DNA of 64,000 nt from NCBI RefSeq assembly GCF_030272615.1, contig NC_081412.1:698222656-698286655 (forward strand). The letters are read 5' to 3'. Of the stretch, positions 53,201 to 64,000 are shown one piece after another; within the stretch, counting starts at the first letter, position 1, and the number at the start of each line of letters is the position of its first letter. The notes under the pieces were generated by a model that saw only the letters and a list, made by a program, of their open reading frames with translations, was not told the DNA's origin and searched no databases. The position numbers were made by a program, and so were the translations under genes. This stretch comes from Cryptomeria japonica. Lineage: Eukaryota; Streptophyta; Pinopsida; Cupressales; Cupressaceae.

Positions 53201-53535
53201 AACACCTGGGGTTATTGAAAAAGTGAGCCTCTCAATTTGCTGGGGTCAGAGGAAAACCAAGGCGGTCTACCTCTGCCTGAGAAATCCAAGATGAATTCTT
53301 AGAGTCTCGGTTGGATTGTATCTGGCTTGAAGCCTGCATGTAACCGGTTAACTACCAGATGTTCTATGATGATTGTATGATGATAACCGATTGGTTTCCA
53401 GAAGTTCTAAAGCAATAATATGATATGTTTATCTAATCTTGTTATGTTTTCCTTCTGCTTTCGTTGTGTTACTCTTGATGCATAAGTCGATTGATTCTCT
53501 TTGAGGGTTTTACCAATTATGGTTGCATCAAGTGG
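53201..53535 (-). repeat. Rearranged spacer between LTR2 and LTR3, with an inverted LTR-like fragment
   Basis: 53201-53290 repeats the 3' internal end of F (AACCAAGGCGGTCTACCTCT). About 53320-53535, read on the minus strand, begins TGATGCAACCATAATTGG and contains CTCAAAGAGAATCAATC and AAGAGTAACACAACG. These match, in order, the first 100 bp of the F LTR read on the plus strand (CTCAAAGAGATCAATC, AAGAGTAAACACAACGG). It is thus a diverged LTR end in the opposite orientation, two bases from LTR3. No primer site follows LTR3. Confidence 0.65.
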
Positions 53536-54347
53536 AGCAGTCACTAGTTAGGAGGGACCTCAAAGAGATCAATCTGGACTAGTCAGCAAGAGTAAACACA
53601 ACGGAAACACAAAGATATGATGGAGGCAATGCAAATCAGATTGATTTATTTCATGAAAATCGATTACAACCAAACGATTACAACCGGGTTACAGCATAAC
53701 CAACTCACAGGCTTGCTAGAACATGCTCAAAGTATAGAATAGGTCACAATCGGGACCTTCAATCTTAAGACTTGTCTTCTACGCTCAGTCTAGCTACTTT
53801 ATTCTTCGATTGTTACATTCTAATGCGCAATTACAATTATATATACGATCCAAGGGGATCCGGTCTGCACAAAAAGGGATCAAAACTCGAAGAACAAGAC
53901 CTAACATGTAAAACCAACTAGGTCGACCTCCGCCAAGAGATTCCTCCGAAAATTCCAAAAGATGAAGTGTAGATCGCGATGAAAGGTCGGCCACACGCCC
54001 AAGGAACATCGGAATCAACGCCCAAGGCTCTGCAAGCTTCAAAAGGGGTTCCAATAGATCACCAAAATAGGTCCAAACCATCGGCAGCAAGAAACTGTCA
54101 ACCGGTAACAAGAAACTATCATGGACACCGATAGTGATAACTTGTTGGAAAATGATCCAAATGCGATGTAGTCTGGAAATAAGAAAGATGATCAAGTCTT
54201 CAAGTAAAATCCAACTCCATGGGATGCGGTGAGCCAAAAACGGGACACACAAAAAGAAATGTTGAAACTGAAAACAGAAAACAAAACAGAAAGAAAATGT
54301 TTTTGGTTGATGCAAGATTGCTATGAACCGGGGATGCTCCTGCATCA
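53536..54347 (-). repeat. LTR3 (outer 5' LTR) of element F
   Basis: Starts TGGAGCAGTCACT (the TG is at 53537) and ends CTCCTGCATCA at 54347, followed by CGATG. It is similar to LTR1 and LTR2 over its whole length. The 184-codon minus ORF inside has partial counterparts in LTR2 and LTR1 but no recognisable domain. Confidence 0.88.
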
Positions 54348-54932
54348 CGATGCAACCATTGGATGCACAATTTGAATAAAGTGAATTGAGAATCCTTAAG
54401 ACAAAAGTGCTTAATTACAATGAAAGATAACTTGTGTGGTCTTTACCAAGTTATCAAGATTTGTTGAACAACTCACAAAGTTTTTTGCACACTTATCAAA
54501 AGTTGCTTTGAAGATTAATCTTTGCTAAAAATTAAAAAAAATGGATTTGTACTTCCACTTCCTTAACCTTGTGAGTAGTTTCTATATCAATTTGAGGAAA
54601 GATTGATTATTTGTTGAGCAAGATTTAGAAGAGCCTTTTCCCTTTGTGGATGACAACAAACAACTCTTTTTGCAAGAGGTTTACATGTGCTCTAATATCA
54701 ACTCTCTTTTCTTTGGCATGCATAGTAATAGCTTCCCTCCAATGTTTGAGAGCTTATATTGTCAAGAACAAACCTTTATAGATTGTTGGAGACATCTTGA
54801 TCAACAACAATCCAATCATGGTGAGATTGTACTTAAAGAGCTTCACCTTGGATGGTTGTGGACTATTTCTTGTGTGCGTGTGGGGTTTCTTGTAATCTCT
54901 CACTTTGGGCCCCATGGTGGATCCCAATAATT
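54348..54932 (-). pseudogene. Element H, 5' leader and gag start region
   Basis: Continuation of H to the right of F. On the minus strand it contains a gag-upstream region without clean frame. At 54908-54927 the plus strand reads GGGCCCCATGGTGGATCCCA, similar to the primer site of E (GAGCCCCACGGTGGGTGCCA). This suggests a decayed primer site with a 5' LTR starting around 54933. The plus-strand ORF 54646-54930 is antisense to this and has no domain. Confidence 0.4.
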
Positions 54933-55690
54933 GTTGTCCCGATAATTTGTCAAAACAAATTAGTGAGTCAACTTGTGAAGCTAAATCCCTTCTCTATCTC
55001 AAAGGAGTTTTCCTTTTATTGAACACCTAGGAAAATAATATACAAATATCTTTAAATCCTTCCTAAATTCTCAAAGGAGTCTTCCCTTTATTGAACACGT
55101 AGGACAATATTACACATCATGCAATATACAAACATCTTCACATACATACTAGTTTGCTTGGTAAAAGATGAATTATTGAGCTAAATGTGAAGAGAAACTA
55201 CACTACTTGGAGAAATTGTAATCATATCCCTCCATATAGTACCTATCTACAAGAAAATATGATTCCATTTGAAATAAGCAAAGAATCAAAAAGAAGTGAT
55301 CAATTCCACTGATAAGCACAAGTCTCATAGATATGAATCAAAGAATCTACAACTATTGGCCTTCATATAACAAACTCTTCAAGACCTAAAACCTTAGGTG
55401 ATGTTCTTGTATCGCTCGAAAAATCTTTGAAAACATTTTAAACACTTCCTAATACTCTCTATCCATTAATACTTTCAAAAAGACATGTATAAATGATTAA
55501 CCAAATCCTTTTATAAAAAGATTAAATAACTAACATATAACTGCCTTATGACAAGTTAAAATCATAAAATAACTTAAATCAATTAAGTTATTCTAGATAC
55601 TCTAAAAAAATTAAGTGGGCCAAATGACATAGTGAGGACCTAAAGTCACTTCACAATTTATTAACTTGTGGCTGGGTCCTGCAACGCAAA
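54933..55690 (-). repeat. Possible 5' LTR of element H
   Basis: A/T-rich stretch next to the proposed primer site. It holds an imperfect direct repeat, TCTCAAAGGAGT...CCTTTTATTGAACAC, at about 54998-55030 and 55075-55105. No partner LTR is in the window, so neither length nor right border can be shown. Confidence 0.3.
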
Positions 55691-58600
55691 ATTAGAACCA
55701 CAACCCACTTCTTCAATGCTCCTATTCATGCAACCTTTGTTTAAACAGGGTATTCTCTATCACTGTTTACTACATGGTATTGTGAGCTATGGCTAAGTCT
55801 TCTGTACATACTGATGCCAACAACTTCCACAGTCAAATGAAACAGTGGAGGTTCTCCCTCCTTGAAAACGTGAAACAAGCTACTTTAAAGTGAAAAATCA
55901 TTGCTTTCTGTATATTGATCGCAGTTGTGTATGTCTGCAACTGCCCTTCACCGAATATTAAGTAATATATCTTCAATGGCTCGTCGATGATCAAAACATT
56001 TTCTCATTCCACTGGACAATGGTTACAAGAGCACCTTTCTTCTATCTTTGACTGCAGCTTGTACAAGAGTCGAAACAAGCGTTTGCAGGCCTCCACAACT
56101 GCTCGGGTTATTCTTTCTCAATCTCCTCCTGCTGCCATACAATCTCATGCTTTGGCACCTCCCACAACTGAATCAAATGTTTACATCGCAGTTGTACTCT
56201 GAAAATCTACTATCAGAGCCAGGGAAATGTCCATTCATGCATTACTAGACAGTCAACAAACCAAATGACCTTTCAAAACATGAAGGCATACCAAACCCTC
56301 TACAAAAACAATAACCGGATGTTGATTTGACAAAGGGTACAAAAATGGTGGTCAACATGTTTGTATCCTTATAAAATTTTCGGACAAATTGATACTAAGA
56401 CTTCCCTCTCCAATTAGGCCTACAAAATATTGCATTTGAAGCTGAACTTATTCGCATCTCCCAAATAATAAGTTTTTGGTGTTGTTCTTAATCTAGATTT
56501 TGTCCTTGTTAATGCTAAGAAATGCATTGCTATGTTGTCTTGGACGGTATCCATGCTAAAATCTTGGCTGGGTACATGGGTCAATTGATCAGAAGAGATG
56601 AAATGAATCATCATTACTCTTGTTCAAAATACTACTAAATTGAAATTCTACTTAAACATTTCAACATTAAACCATACAAACATTTGGGCGTCAACCATTA
56701 AAGAAAACTATTGAATCTAAAGAAGGCCTGTAATTCTTTTGATGTGTGCTTTTCGCACACTTCAAAAAAATTTAATAAGCTCCTTCACTTTGTCTAAAAA
56801 ATTTATCAACTCACATTTTCATTTTCATTTTCTATCAATAAAAGATAGCTGAAATTAGAACTTGTGGCTAAGGCCCATATACAATTACAAGGAAACCAAG
56901 AGCATGGACATTTAATGTTAATTAGGCCTGTAAGGGAGGAATGTAAAATAAATAACAAGAACCAAAAGTAGTATTAGGAGGTGAGGAAAATTCTCAAAAA
57001 TATTTAAAGAGAATTGGAGTTATCTTAAAAACAGAAACTAGGACTGACAAAAACTCAGCAAACACTCAGAATTAAGCAAAAACCCCTAGCTATAATAACT
57101 AAACAATGGACTTCCATGAATATTAATGTGTGTTTTAGTTCAAGGTTTTGTTGAGCAATGAGGCAACTCTTGATGGCTGCATGAGACATTCTCGAGTCTT
57201 CAAATTGTTGGGTCACTCTCAAGCATAAGTTACCAGGAGACGTGAAGGTATCAGTACTGGTACAAGGATGGAGACTGTGATGCCAATCAAGATAGGGTAC
57301 ATGAGTAAGTGAATAAGGAGACAGCTGTTCTATATGTAAATGTAACAACCAGAAATTGCAGCTACAGGAATGGGAACATGATCCACGTTCCTATAAAGGA
57401 GTTTTCTGCAAACTATCAGAATCTCAAGTCTTTAGCCCGTTGAGTTATCCTTGAAAGTCTCAGATATTTGAGTACATAAACACAAAGAACAAGCTCAATT
57501 TATCATTTCAAATCCAATTACAATAACATATGAAGTGCAATAACATATGAAGTGTTGGTAGAGAAAAATCCACGTTATTTTTTTTAATTTGGTTATTGCT
57601 CCCATACTTTTCCTGGGGCATTTGGGAATAAGTTGCTGAAAAACTAGGCTTGCTCTTAAAATTATAGAATAACTAGACACCTGAAAGATTTAGCATATGA
57701 CAACCAAGTTGTGGAAGCACACAAGAGAGTTTCTTTCCACAGACCTGAGCCTTGCAGGTTTTTCAAATAAAGTGTTTCTGGGTTTCAATCTTATGACAAA
57801 GCTAGGGAATAAAAGGGAATTCTCAATATTCCCACAGGCCTCAGTAAGCCAGAAAGCTCCTGCGACAGCAGCATATGTCAGAGGGTGCTAAAAATGTCAC
57901 AGTTAACCCTCACACATCTGCACAGATGTTACTTTCGAGACAACCATTCAGAACAAGGTACAAAATGCGAGGAGAAAAGCCAGAGGTTGTATGCATGGGT
58001 ATCTATAACAAATCAGGAGAAATACCATCATGGACTTGTCATGAACAGTGTTCAGTCTGGCATGGCAACACTGTAATTACCCATGTCATAGAGAAAAGCA
58101 AACAAATTATATTAATGAACAGTCACATCATTCAAAAGTAAATTGATAAAAGAGAAGTGAATATTTACCAACTTGGTACACATCAGCTAAATATTTCATA
58201 TGGGCCAAACATATGGATTTAGTAATTTGAGGATATTTGATTGAAAATAAATTAATAATAATCAGTCAGATTAGCATGAATAAACAATTAACTGATACTC
58301 TCAATAAATTACTCAAATTTCAGTTGAGAATATCACAGCCAGATACAGAGAAAATCAAGAAATGCAATGGAACGAAAGAAACAGGTTGCATGTAGATGAA
58401 TCAGATGGCTGACATTATACAACATACGATCTTTGGCTGTAAGGGAACTAAAGCTAATCCTCGCTATCAAGAAAATTAAATATGAAACCCGCAGTTAGCT
58501 CAGCAGGTAAAAGAGACAGATAGGAGAGCTTGCATCTTTCATTAGGATCCACTTTCTTTAAGCATAATCTCAAATTTTGAGTTCCTACTGAGTGATAGCA

Positions 58601-59210
58601 TAAACCAGAATCCTTGGGGGGAGTAGGAACATAGAGGATACATCACATTGTAAGTCAACAAGGATGCAAGGGATAAGTTGAACTTAACAAGTTTCCTTCA
58701 GAATTCCTGTTTTTCAAGACAAACCAAATACTTAATAAACATCACTGAAACAACTGGTGACGTGAATCCCTTTAACATGCATAATAGCAAATACCATTAA
58801 AGAATGCATCAAGATGTTTAGCACGTCATGTGGTGATATGCCAGAAAGCATCCCAGATAAATGGGATATATCTGATAAAATTGTGTAGTAAACCTGTCTA
58901 ACACTGTCGCAGATCAGGCTTGCACAAATATTTGTAAATGTGTCAGTTAAAAGCAATTATTAGCATCAATATATATATAGCACAAAAGGTGAACCCAGGT
59001 ATATATACCTCTACATTGTAAATTAATTCCATATCAAAAGAAAGTACAAACTCAATCTAAAGTATATACATAAAAAACAACCAATCCCCTCAGAAATCCT
59101 TTGCAAAACTACATCCAAGTTTGATAATTTCAGTGCAAAGAAAGTCAATTTGACATGGGGCGTGTTCATATAAAAAATATCTTCAAAATTACATTCATAA
59201 ACTCTAGGAT
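55691..59210. other. Region without recognised genes, left of the thioredoxin exon
   Basis: About 3.5 kb of A/T-rich, single-copy-looking DNA. A weak TGGTATTGTGAGC followed by ATGGCTAAGTC at 55772-55800 could be a decayed copia primer site and gag start. 58485-58510 resembles a tRNA A box but lacks a B box. Short ORFs (for example 55987-56202, 57055-57348, 57875-58141) show no domain and no codon bias that I can see. The right end, about 58980-59210, is probably the 3' untranslated region of the thioredoxin gene. No canonical AATAAA was found there. Confidence 0.5.
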
Positions 59211-59530
59211 CTACCACTCTACATACTTTTCAATGCTTGCAGTTAAGGTAGTTTTTGGCACAGCCCCAATAACAGTATCTTTCTTCTCTCCACCTTTAAA
59301 TAGCATTACAGTTGGAATGCTCCGGATACCATATTCAGTTGCAATACGTGGGCTCTCATCTGTGTTAAGTTTGAAGCATCTGATCTTGCCAGCATACTGC
59401 TTTGCAAGTTCATCTATTAGGGGTTCTATCATTCGACATGGTCCACACCATGGTGCCCAAAAGTCAACAAGCACAGGAACATCACTCTCTAGGACAAGTG
59501 TTTTCCATGTGGAGTCACTGACTTCCTGAA
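59211..59530 (-). CDS. TRX-M: Chloroplast thioredoxin m-type, last exon
   Basis: The exon encodes nearly the whole mature thioredoxin fold: [20 protein letters not shown], the redox site WCGPC within [13 protein letters not shown], then [20 protein letters not shown] with the cis-Pro, [16 protein letters not shown], and a TAG stop at 59211-59213. Thioredoxin m reduces disulfides of plastid enzymes using electrons from ferredoxin-thioredoxin reductase. The m-type call rests on NTDESP and GGEKKDTxIGAVPK, known features of this group. The exon starts at 59530 after a good acceptor (TTTTTTCGTCTCTTGTAATGCAG, shortened here: pyrimidine run then GCAG), in codon phase 1, so the in-frame ATG at 59570 is intronic and not the start. 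The transit-peptide exon is not identified; see 60871-60917. All catalytic residues are present and there are no stops, so the gene is probably functional. Confidence 0.93.
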
Positions 59531-60870
59531 CTGCATTACAAGAGACGAAAAAACTGTCAACAGAAAGCAAGGAATATGCGTTGTGATAAAACTAGAAAAG
59601 CAGTCACATTTAGCAAGTGAAGTAATTCACTACTTGTAAAAAGTGGGGAAAGTGAAGTTGATACACCATCTACTCTTCTGATGAATAGATTCAGTCTCCA
59701 CAGAAGAAAGTAAAAGATATTTAGACATGTTCCAAAGACCGTCTGGTTAGAGAACAAATAGATTAGTGTTTGTGTTATACAGATAGCATTTGGTAGCCAG
59801 CGACTACAACTGTGATACCATTCCAATCTCCCAAAATGTTGAATGATTGTGGCACAATTCAAGTCACCATTGTAACTTGAATTATGTTGGTCTTGAACTT
59901 TTTTTTTCTGTTACCTAGCAGAAAACAACAAATTAGTAAAATTTTCCTCCTAGTATTAGATTGATGTCTTGCAAAAAGGGAATAATCATGTACTCTTTAT
60001 TCTGCCCATCACATGCATGGCTATATTGTAAAATTTGAAAAGCATTTTAATGAAGAGTTTATTGGCAAACTTGTTCTCAGCATCTCTTAGATTCAATTGT
60101 TTAATATGATCTGTTGATAGACTTTGGTAGAATGGCCTGGAATTATGTAGCTAGGTTTAACAAATGGTCAATTCTTCTTCACCCAATCTGATCGCTCAAC
60201 ACTCACTGTTAGTGGTCATAAGGTGCAAAGAATAGATAGCATTGTAAAAGTAAATTTTGTAGTGTATGTAATCTTGTATTATGACCTCTAATAAATAGTG
60301 ATCAAATTGGAAAATCTTGAGTTTATTATTTATCTATTTTTCCTTTTGTTTGAGCCAACCTCAAGAACTTTCCATTGATGATCAGATGGCACATAGTATT
60401 CACTTACTCCCACACATCCTTACCTTATTACACATATTCCTTATCCTATGTTTACTGTAACTAACCAAAACTACCCTTTTTCCTCAGTACTTTGTGCTCT
60501 GGCTTAACAGCTGACTTCATTCTTTGCCTTTTATATTTGCTTTTGACTTCATAACTTTTACGTTGCATGCATTACAAGATTCACTTTTACAGCGCAATCC
60601 ATTCTTTGAACCTAACAAACCCCTAACACTAGTGGACTATCATTTTGATTATTGTCTTGAATCCATACAAACTTTCTCATTGGGTAATTATAGTGATGGA
60701 TATTAATTGCTTCAAAATTTGGAAGTTGCCTATTAAACACAAGAAACTTAATAATAATTTTAAGTCTGATCTAATAAGAAATAATAACTTCATTCTGAGA
60801 AAAACATAGGTCCAGCACAAAAATGTCAGATAGCTTTCAATTCCCATGCACGCCAGAAAAAGAGATTTAC
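59531..60870 (-). other. Probable intron of the thioredoxin gene
   Basis: A/T-rich sequence with stops in all frames, upstream of the acceptor at 59531-59533 (CAG on the minus strand). If the small exon at 60871-60917 is real, this is an intron of 1340 bp. Otherwise the intron is longer and extends beyond it. Confidence 0.5.
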
Positions 60871-60917
60871 AAGGGATGCAAATTTCTATGTTGTCCTCAG
60901 TATTTTCTTGAGGACGA
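60871..60917 (-). CDS. Possible small upstream exon of the thioredoxin gene
   Basis: Minus strand: an acceptor-like CGTTCTCGGAG, then 47 bp encoding RPQENTEDNIEICIP, then the donor GTAAATC at 60870-60865. It ends in phase 1, as the thioredoxin exon at 59530 requires. Acidic residues near the transit-peptide cleavage area are common in m-type thioredoxins. The upstream frame also reads NLSLEIRSRSRPQ, transit-peptide-like, but a TGA just before it rules out a longer exon from there without another acceptor. Inference only. Confidence 0.25.
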
Positions 60918-62968
60918 CTCCGAGAACGTATTTCCAAAGACAAGTTAGGTTGTCAATATTTAATAGGTTCTAAAGACCAATTTGGTTTAAAAGATATTAA
61001 TATTTATTATTCTTCACCATAATCATGGTGGACCCCAACTTTTGGGTCTTTAACATTTAACTAGCGGAATGAAGAAAAAAATAAACAAATTCCTAAACAA
61101 TAGGAAGCCAACTAAGAACAACCAGAACTAACATTATAAGAGATTATTAGTAAAAACTAAAAAACATCTTGAACCCAACATAATAACAGAAAAATGTTGG
61201 ATCAGTTTGCCAGAATTTCTAAGAGAAAAACATAACTATGCGATATTCAAAGAATAAGAGTGAAAAGACAACAGATGTATTACATTCCTGAAAAGGTATA
61301 GGTGCTAATTCAGTCTAATCCAATTGCAGCATGTGGACCACACTAGGCCACAAATGGTCCTTGAGATGCCTACCAACATTCCAAAGATCCTGTCCCTTTA
61401 GACTTAAGGACCTTTAACAGCTTCCACTCCTACTCCCAATTCACCTTCTGTCTTTCTGCATGTCTGAAAACATGTTTATATGCTAACAAATAGCAATTGT
61501 ACAAGGTTCCTTATTCCACAGATGGGTCGCATTCCCACATGTACAATTTTTGCTTTCCATACATAAGCTCAGCTCATTATAATTGGCTTACTCCCTATCT
61601 GATAATAACTGACAAAGATTTTGATAACTAAATAACCGATGACTCATTGACTTATTATTAATGATAAGTGTGTAATTGATGAGTAACTGACTTATAGATA
61701 ATGTTCTGAGAACCAACACAAGGTTTTGGGGACTATTTAGAAGCAAATATGACTAAAGCATAATTTAATTGTTCTACGATGCATTATTTTCTTCGGACAA
61801 TAGGTGTTAATCTTTTTTATTTCCAAAGAATTGAATATCAAGTATATCTTTCATCTGTTCCTTTTGAAGATTGTATCTTTACATGTGAACGTTTTCCTTC
61901 ATGTGTGGTTTTCTAAGGTAATATATGTGAACGTTTTCCTTCTGAAGATTGTATCTTTACATGTGATCGTTTTCCTTCATGTGTGGTTTTCTAAGGTAAT
62001 ATATGTTTTTATTTTCTCTCCTCTTTTTCTAATTAATCTCATGTGTGCATGAGCTTTTCACTAATATAAAAATGATTACAATTCCCAAATAACATTTGAT
62101 ATATTGCCCATGTTTTTATAAAAGTCTTTCAAAGTTACCTCTCTTCGTAGTTCCAAGCAGCTTAGACAACTTTCACCCATAGTACATAATAGTCATACAA
62201 TGGCCGACATCAATAAATTCCCTTTGAATACCATAAACTTGGCACCAAGAGATGTAGTTGCCAGTAAATATGACCTTCAGTGCAGTATTATGTTCAATAC
62301 GCCTACTAACCAAATCATTTTAAACATGGGCAGAGACAATACCTCTTGCAATACAGTGCAATTGAACAATGATGAGAAAGTACGCTTGGTAATTCAATTC
62401 CAGACTGTATCATGACATTAGGCCACTATACTCCATGTTATCCTGGATCCTCTGAAGCTGAATTTTATGAACATCATGTTTATGATTACTTCAAAACCCA
62501 TGTGCTTGCTTGTAAGGACTTGATAGGATATCCCTTGAGCATATACTAGCAGAGACAATCCTAAGTCCCTAACTTTGAGAGATGTCAAAACGTAAAGCAC
62601 AATTTTTACTTGCTTACCCAACCAAGCATTTCCTCAGCATTTAGAATTATGTTGAATAAGTAATCAAGTGCTCTTAAAGCTTTGACATATTCATGATAAT
62701 CCATTCAAACAACACAATTAACCTTTCTTAATATTTCACTTTACTTCTCATTGTGTACATCATTATTAAACTATTAGCACTTTCTGTACCTTACTAGAAC
62801 CTGGGAATGAACCAGTAGCTCCCATTGTGAGCTTTCTTTCTCTCTATTAACTTCACCCCTTTCAACCTAAGTTCTGGAAAAGAGCTCTACTTTAAAGAAA
62901 CAGAAATTGAATAAGAAAATTGCATTTTCAGAGGACCCGTTAGTAAATGAATATTTTTATAGTCAGTT
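60918..62968. other. Region without recognised genes, right of the thioredoxin exons
   Basis: About 2 kb of A/T-rich DNA. It contains the 78-bp duplication at 61861-62006. ORFs at 61804-62052 and 62200-62415 (plus) and 62418-62621 (minus) have no recognisable domain. It is probably intron or upstream sequence of the thioredoxin gene. Confidence 0.4.
61861..62006 (+). repeat. Tandem duplication, 78-bp unit
   Basis: The unit beginning CTT(T/C)TGAAGATTGTATC starts at 61861 and 61939. It includes CGTTTTCCTTCATGTGTGG and TTTCTAAGGTAATATATG. Copies differ by about two bases, so it is a recent duplication. 78 is a multiple of three, which explains the repeats in the overlapping plus ORF. Confidence 0.85.
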
Positions 62969-63521
62969 TGTTACATCCCATTTGTGCCCTAGTTGTTTTT
63001 ATGCTACTTTACGCCATGTTGTTCGTGCCCTAGTTGTTTTATGCAATATTTACGCAATGTTAATCATGCCCTAGATGTTATATTACGACTTTTAAATTGA
63101 TGTTTTGCTATTTAGCATGATGACATTTAAGATGTTTTACTTTTGTTGATAATATTTTTGAAATGTCAAGATTATGACAAGATTTCAGGCTAATTGTTTG
63201 AACTGGCCAAGTGTGTGCAAGAGTTCGTCGTCCTTCAAGAAGGGAGGGGAAGTATCATCAGGTCAGAGGTAAATGAAAGAGAACTCATGCCATTTGGAAA
63301 CCCTAACTGTAAGTGAGTCAAGTCGTCTCACATTGACCATGTTTATTTTGTCAGCTTGTTGCGTCAAGTAACCCTAATTGGTCTGTTTAGAGGTTTTAGG
63401 GTTTCACGACCCTAAGTCATCGATTGGTTTCCAAGATTAGTTGGTTATTATTATTAATTTATTTATTATTATTCTTAATAATTAATTAAAAAAATCATGT
63501 TTAGTAACGTAAATATATAAA

Positions 63522-63555
<34 letters not shown>

Positions 63556-64000
63556 TATATTATATTAATGTTCTTGCAACGTAAGGTCCTTTTGTGCAAA
63601 GCATTGGCCGACTCTATTATGGCTATTTTAAAATATACTCAAGTATATAAAATAAAGGAGGCTTTGATATTTGAATTAATTTTTCAATCATTCTTAAAGC
63701 CGCTAAAAGCATAATCGTGGCCCAAAGCTAAGGTGTTAATTTTGTAATAAACCATTGCTCAAGAACAATGTCATATTAATATTCTCTTCGGGCATAATAT
63801 AAATGAATCATCAGCACATATTTAATTGATATTGAGATTCATATAAAGTGAAATGAATAAAATCAAATGTTAAGTAATCAATCCTTCTAAAAGAGTCGGG
63901 AGGGAAGCCATTTTGGTGTGAACAATAGCTTCTTCTTCGAGCTAAAAAGACATGAAAATCGTGTGACCTTGGGAGATGAAATGAAGTGAAATGCAAGTGA
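62969..64000 (+). repeat. Possible 5' part of an LTR or other dispersed repeat, running off the window
   Basis: TGTTACATCCCATTTG at 62969 is a typical LTR start. It is followed by three imperfect copies of GTGCCCTAGTTGTTTTATGC-type sequence at about 62983, 63027 and 63067. Later parts are A/T-rich. Neither a primer site nor a second copy is in the window, so this stays a suggestion. The minus ORF 63811-63996 has no domain. Confidence 0.3.
63525..63552. repeat. AT dinucleotide microsatellite
   Basis: Fourteen AT units, flanked by ATTC on the left and GAAT on the right, so the whole can fold into one hairpin. Confidence 0.95.

Larger units (their letters stand above)
46085..54347 (-). mobile_element. 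Ty3/gypsy element F with three LTRs, inserted in H
   Basis: LTR1 (46085-46886), full internal region, LTR2 (52388-53200), a short rearranged spacer, LTR3 (53536-54347). The outermost flanks are CAATG (46080-46084) and CGATG (54348-54352), a 5-bp duplication with one transition, so the whole array counts as one insertion into H. Primer site at 52372-52386 is initiator Met tRNA-like. Coding order on the minus strand is gag, protease, RT, RNase H, integrase, with a single RNase H. Stops and frame changes occur throughout, and the integrase is interrupted by a LINE fragment. Confidence 0.85.

Noticed and set aside
53794-54348. Minus ORF of 184 codons in LTR3 of F (partial copies in LTR1 and LTR2)
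   Set aside because: Occurs only as part of the LTR, is broken in the other copies, and shows no domain.
55768-55800. TGGTATTGTGAGC plus ATGGCTAAGTC as a copia primer site and gag start
   Set aside because: Several mismatches to the Met tRNA site and no gag sequence after it. Mentioned only as a weak trace.
58485-58510. GTTAGCTCAGCAGGT, similar to a tRNA A box (tRNA gene or SINE)
   Set aside because: No B box, no cloverleaf and no tail or target duplication found.
59557-59862. 101-codon minus ORF directly upstream of the thioredoxin exon as its transit-peptide exon
   Set aside because: It ends in a stop within the intron, in a different frame, and is not transit-peptide-like.
62200-62415. 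71-codon plus ORF starting MADINKFPLNTINL
   Set aside because: Has an ATG and normal look but no domain, no neighbouring exon signals and nothing to separate it from chance in A/T-rich DNA.

Overview
The window looks like nuclear DNA of a land plant with a large, retrotransposon-filled genome, most likely a gymnosperm (conifer). This is inference: the only host coding sequence I recognise is a chloroplast m-type thioredoxin exon near the right end (59211-59530, minus). The elements are Ty1/copia with repeated ACCGGT-containing LTRs and Ty3/gypsy of the dual-RNase-H (Tat-like) type with leaders near 3 kb. About 55 kb of the 64 kb is LTR retrotransposon, much of it nested.

Left half, 1-30.9 kb, is a set of nested insertions that can be read to the base. 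The oldest layer is D, a copia-like remnant on the minus strand: 3' LTR at 1-965 and a coiled-coil-rich ORF remnant at about 1270-2660, continued at 28856-30563. Copia C (minus, 2666-28850, target duplication ATTCC) split it. C was then hit twice by gypsy elements on the plus strand. A (4371-13138, duplication CCTTT) landed in C's RNase H region. B (17356-28060, duplication ACTAC) landed in C's 5' LTR. LTR divergence counted by eye falls in the order expected from nesting: C about 4%, A about 2%, B about 0.5%. A encodes one intact protein of about 1076 residues with an aspartic-protease-like and a G-patch-like segment but no reverse transcriptase. B has intact gag-protease, one in-frame TAG, then a reverse transcriptase cut off after YVDD, with no RNase H or integrase. 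Both look like non-autonomous elements moved in trans.

The middle, 31.4-43.4 kb, is E (minus), an old Tat-like gypsy element with gag, protease, G-patch, reverse transcriptase, two RNase H domains and integrase, many stops, and a 5' LTR at 41894-43367. Its 3' LTR is missing. B and E share a leader of about 3 kb with two notable features: clusters of a GCGCTA-type motif at about 20-bp spacing, and a conserved leader ORF of about 110 residues just upstream of gag.

43.4-55.7 kb holds H, a badly decayed gypsy element (minus) with a 182-bp tandem triplication inside its protease region. It was split by F (46085-54347, minus), a second decayed gypsy family with three LTRs, an inverted LTR-like fragment and an unusual LINE ORF1 fragment inside its integrase. 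55.7-64 kb is the least repeat-like part. It holds the thioredoxin exon, a possible small upstream exon at 60871-60917, a 78-bp duplication, an AT microsatellite and a possible LTR start at 62969. I found no rRNA, tRNA, CRISPR or bacterial-type features.
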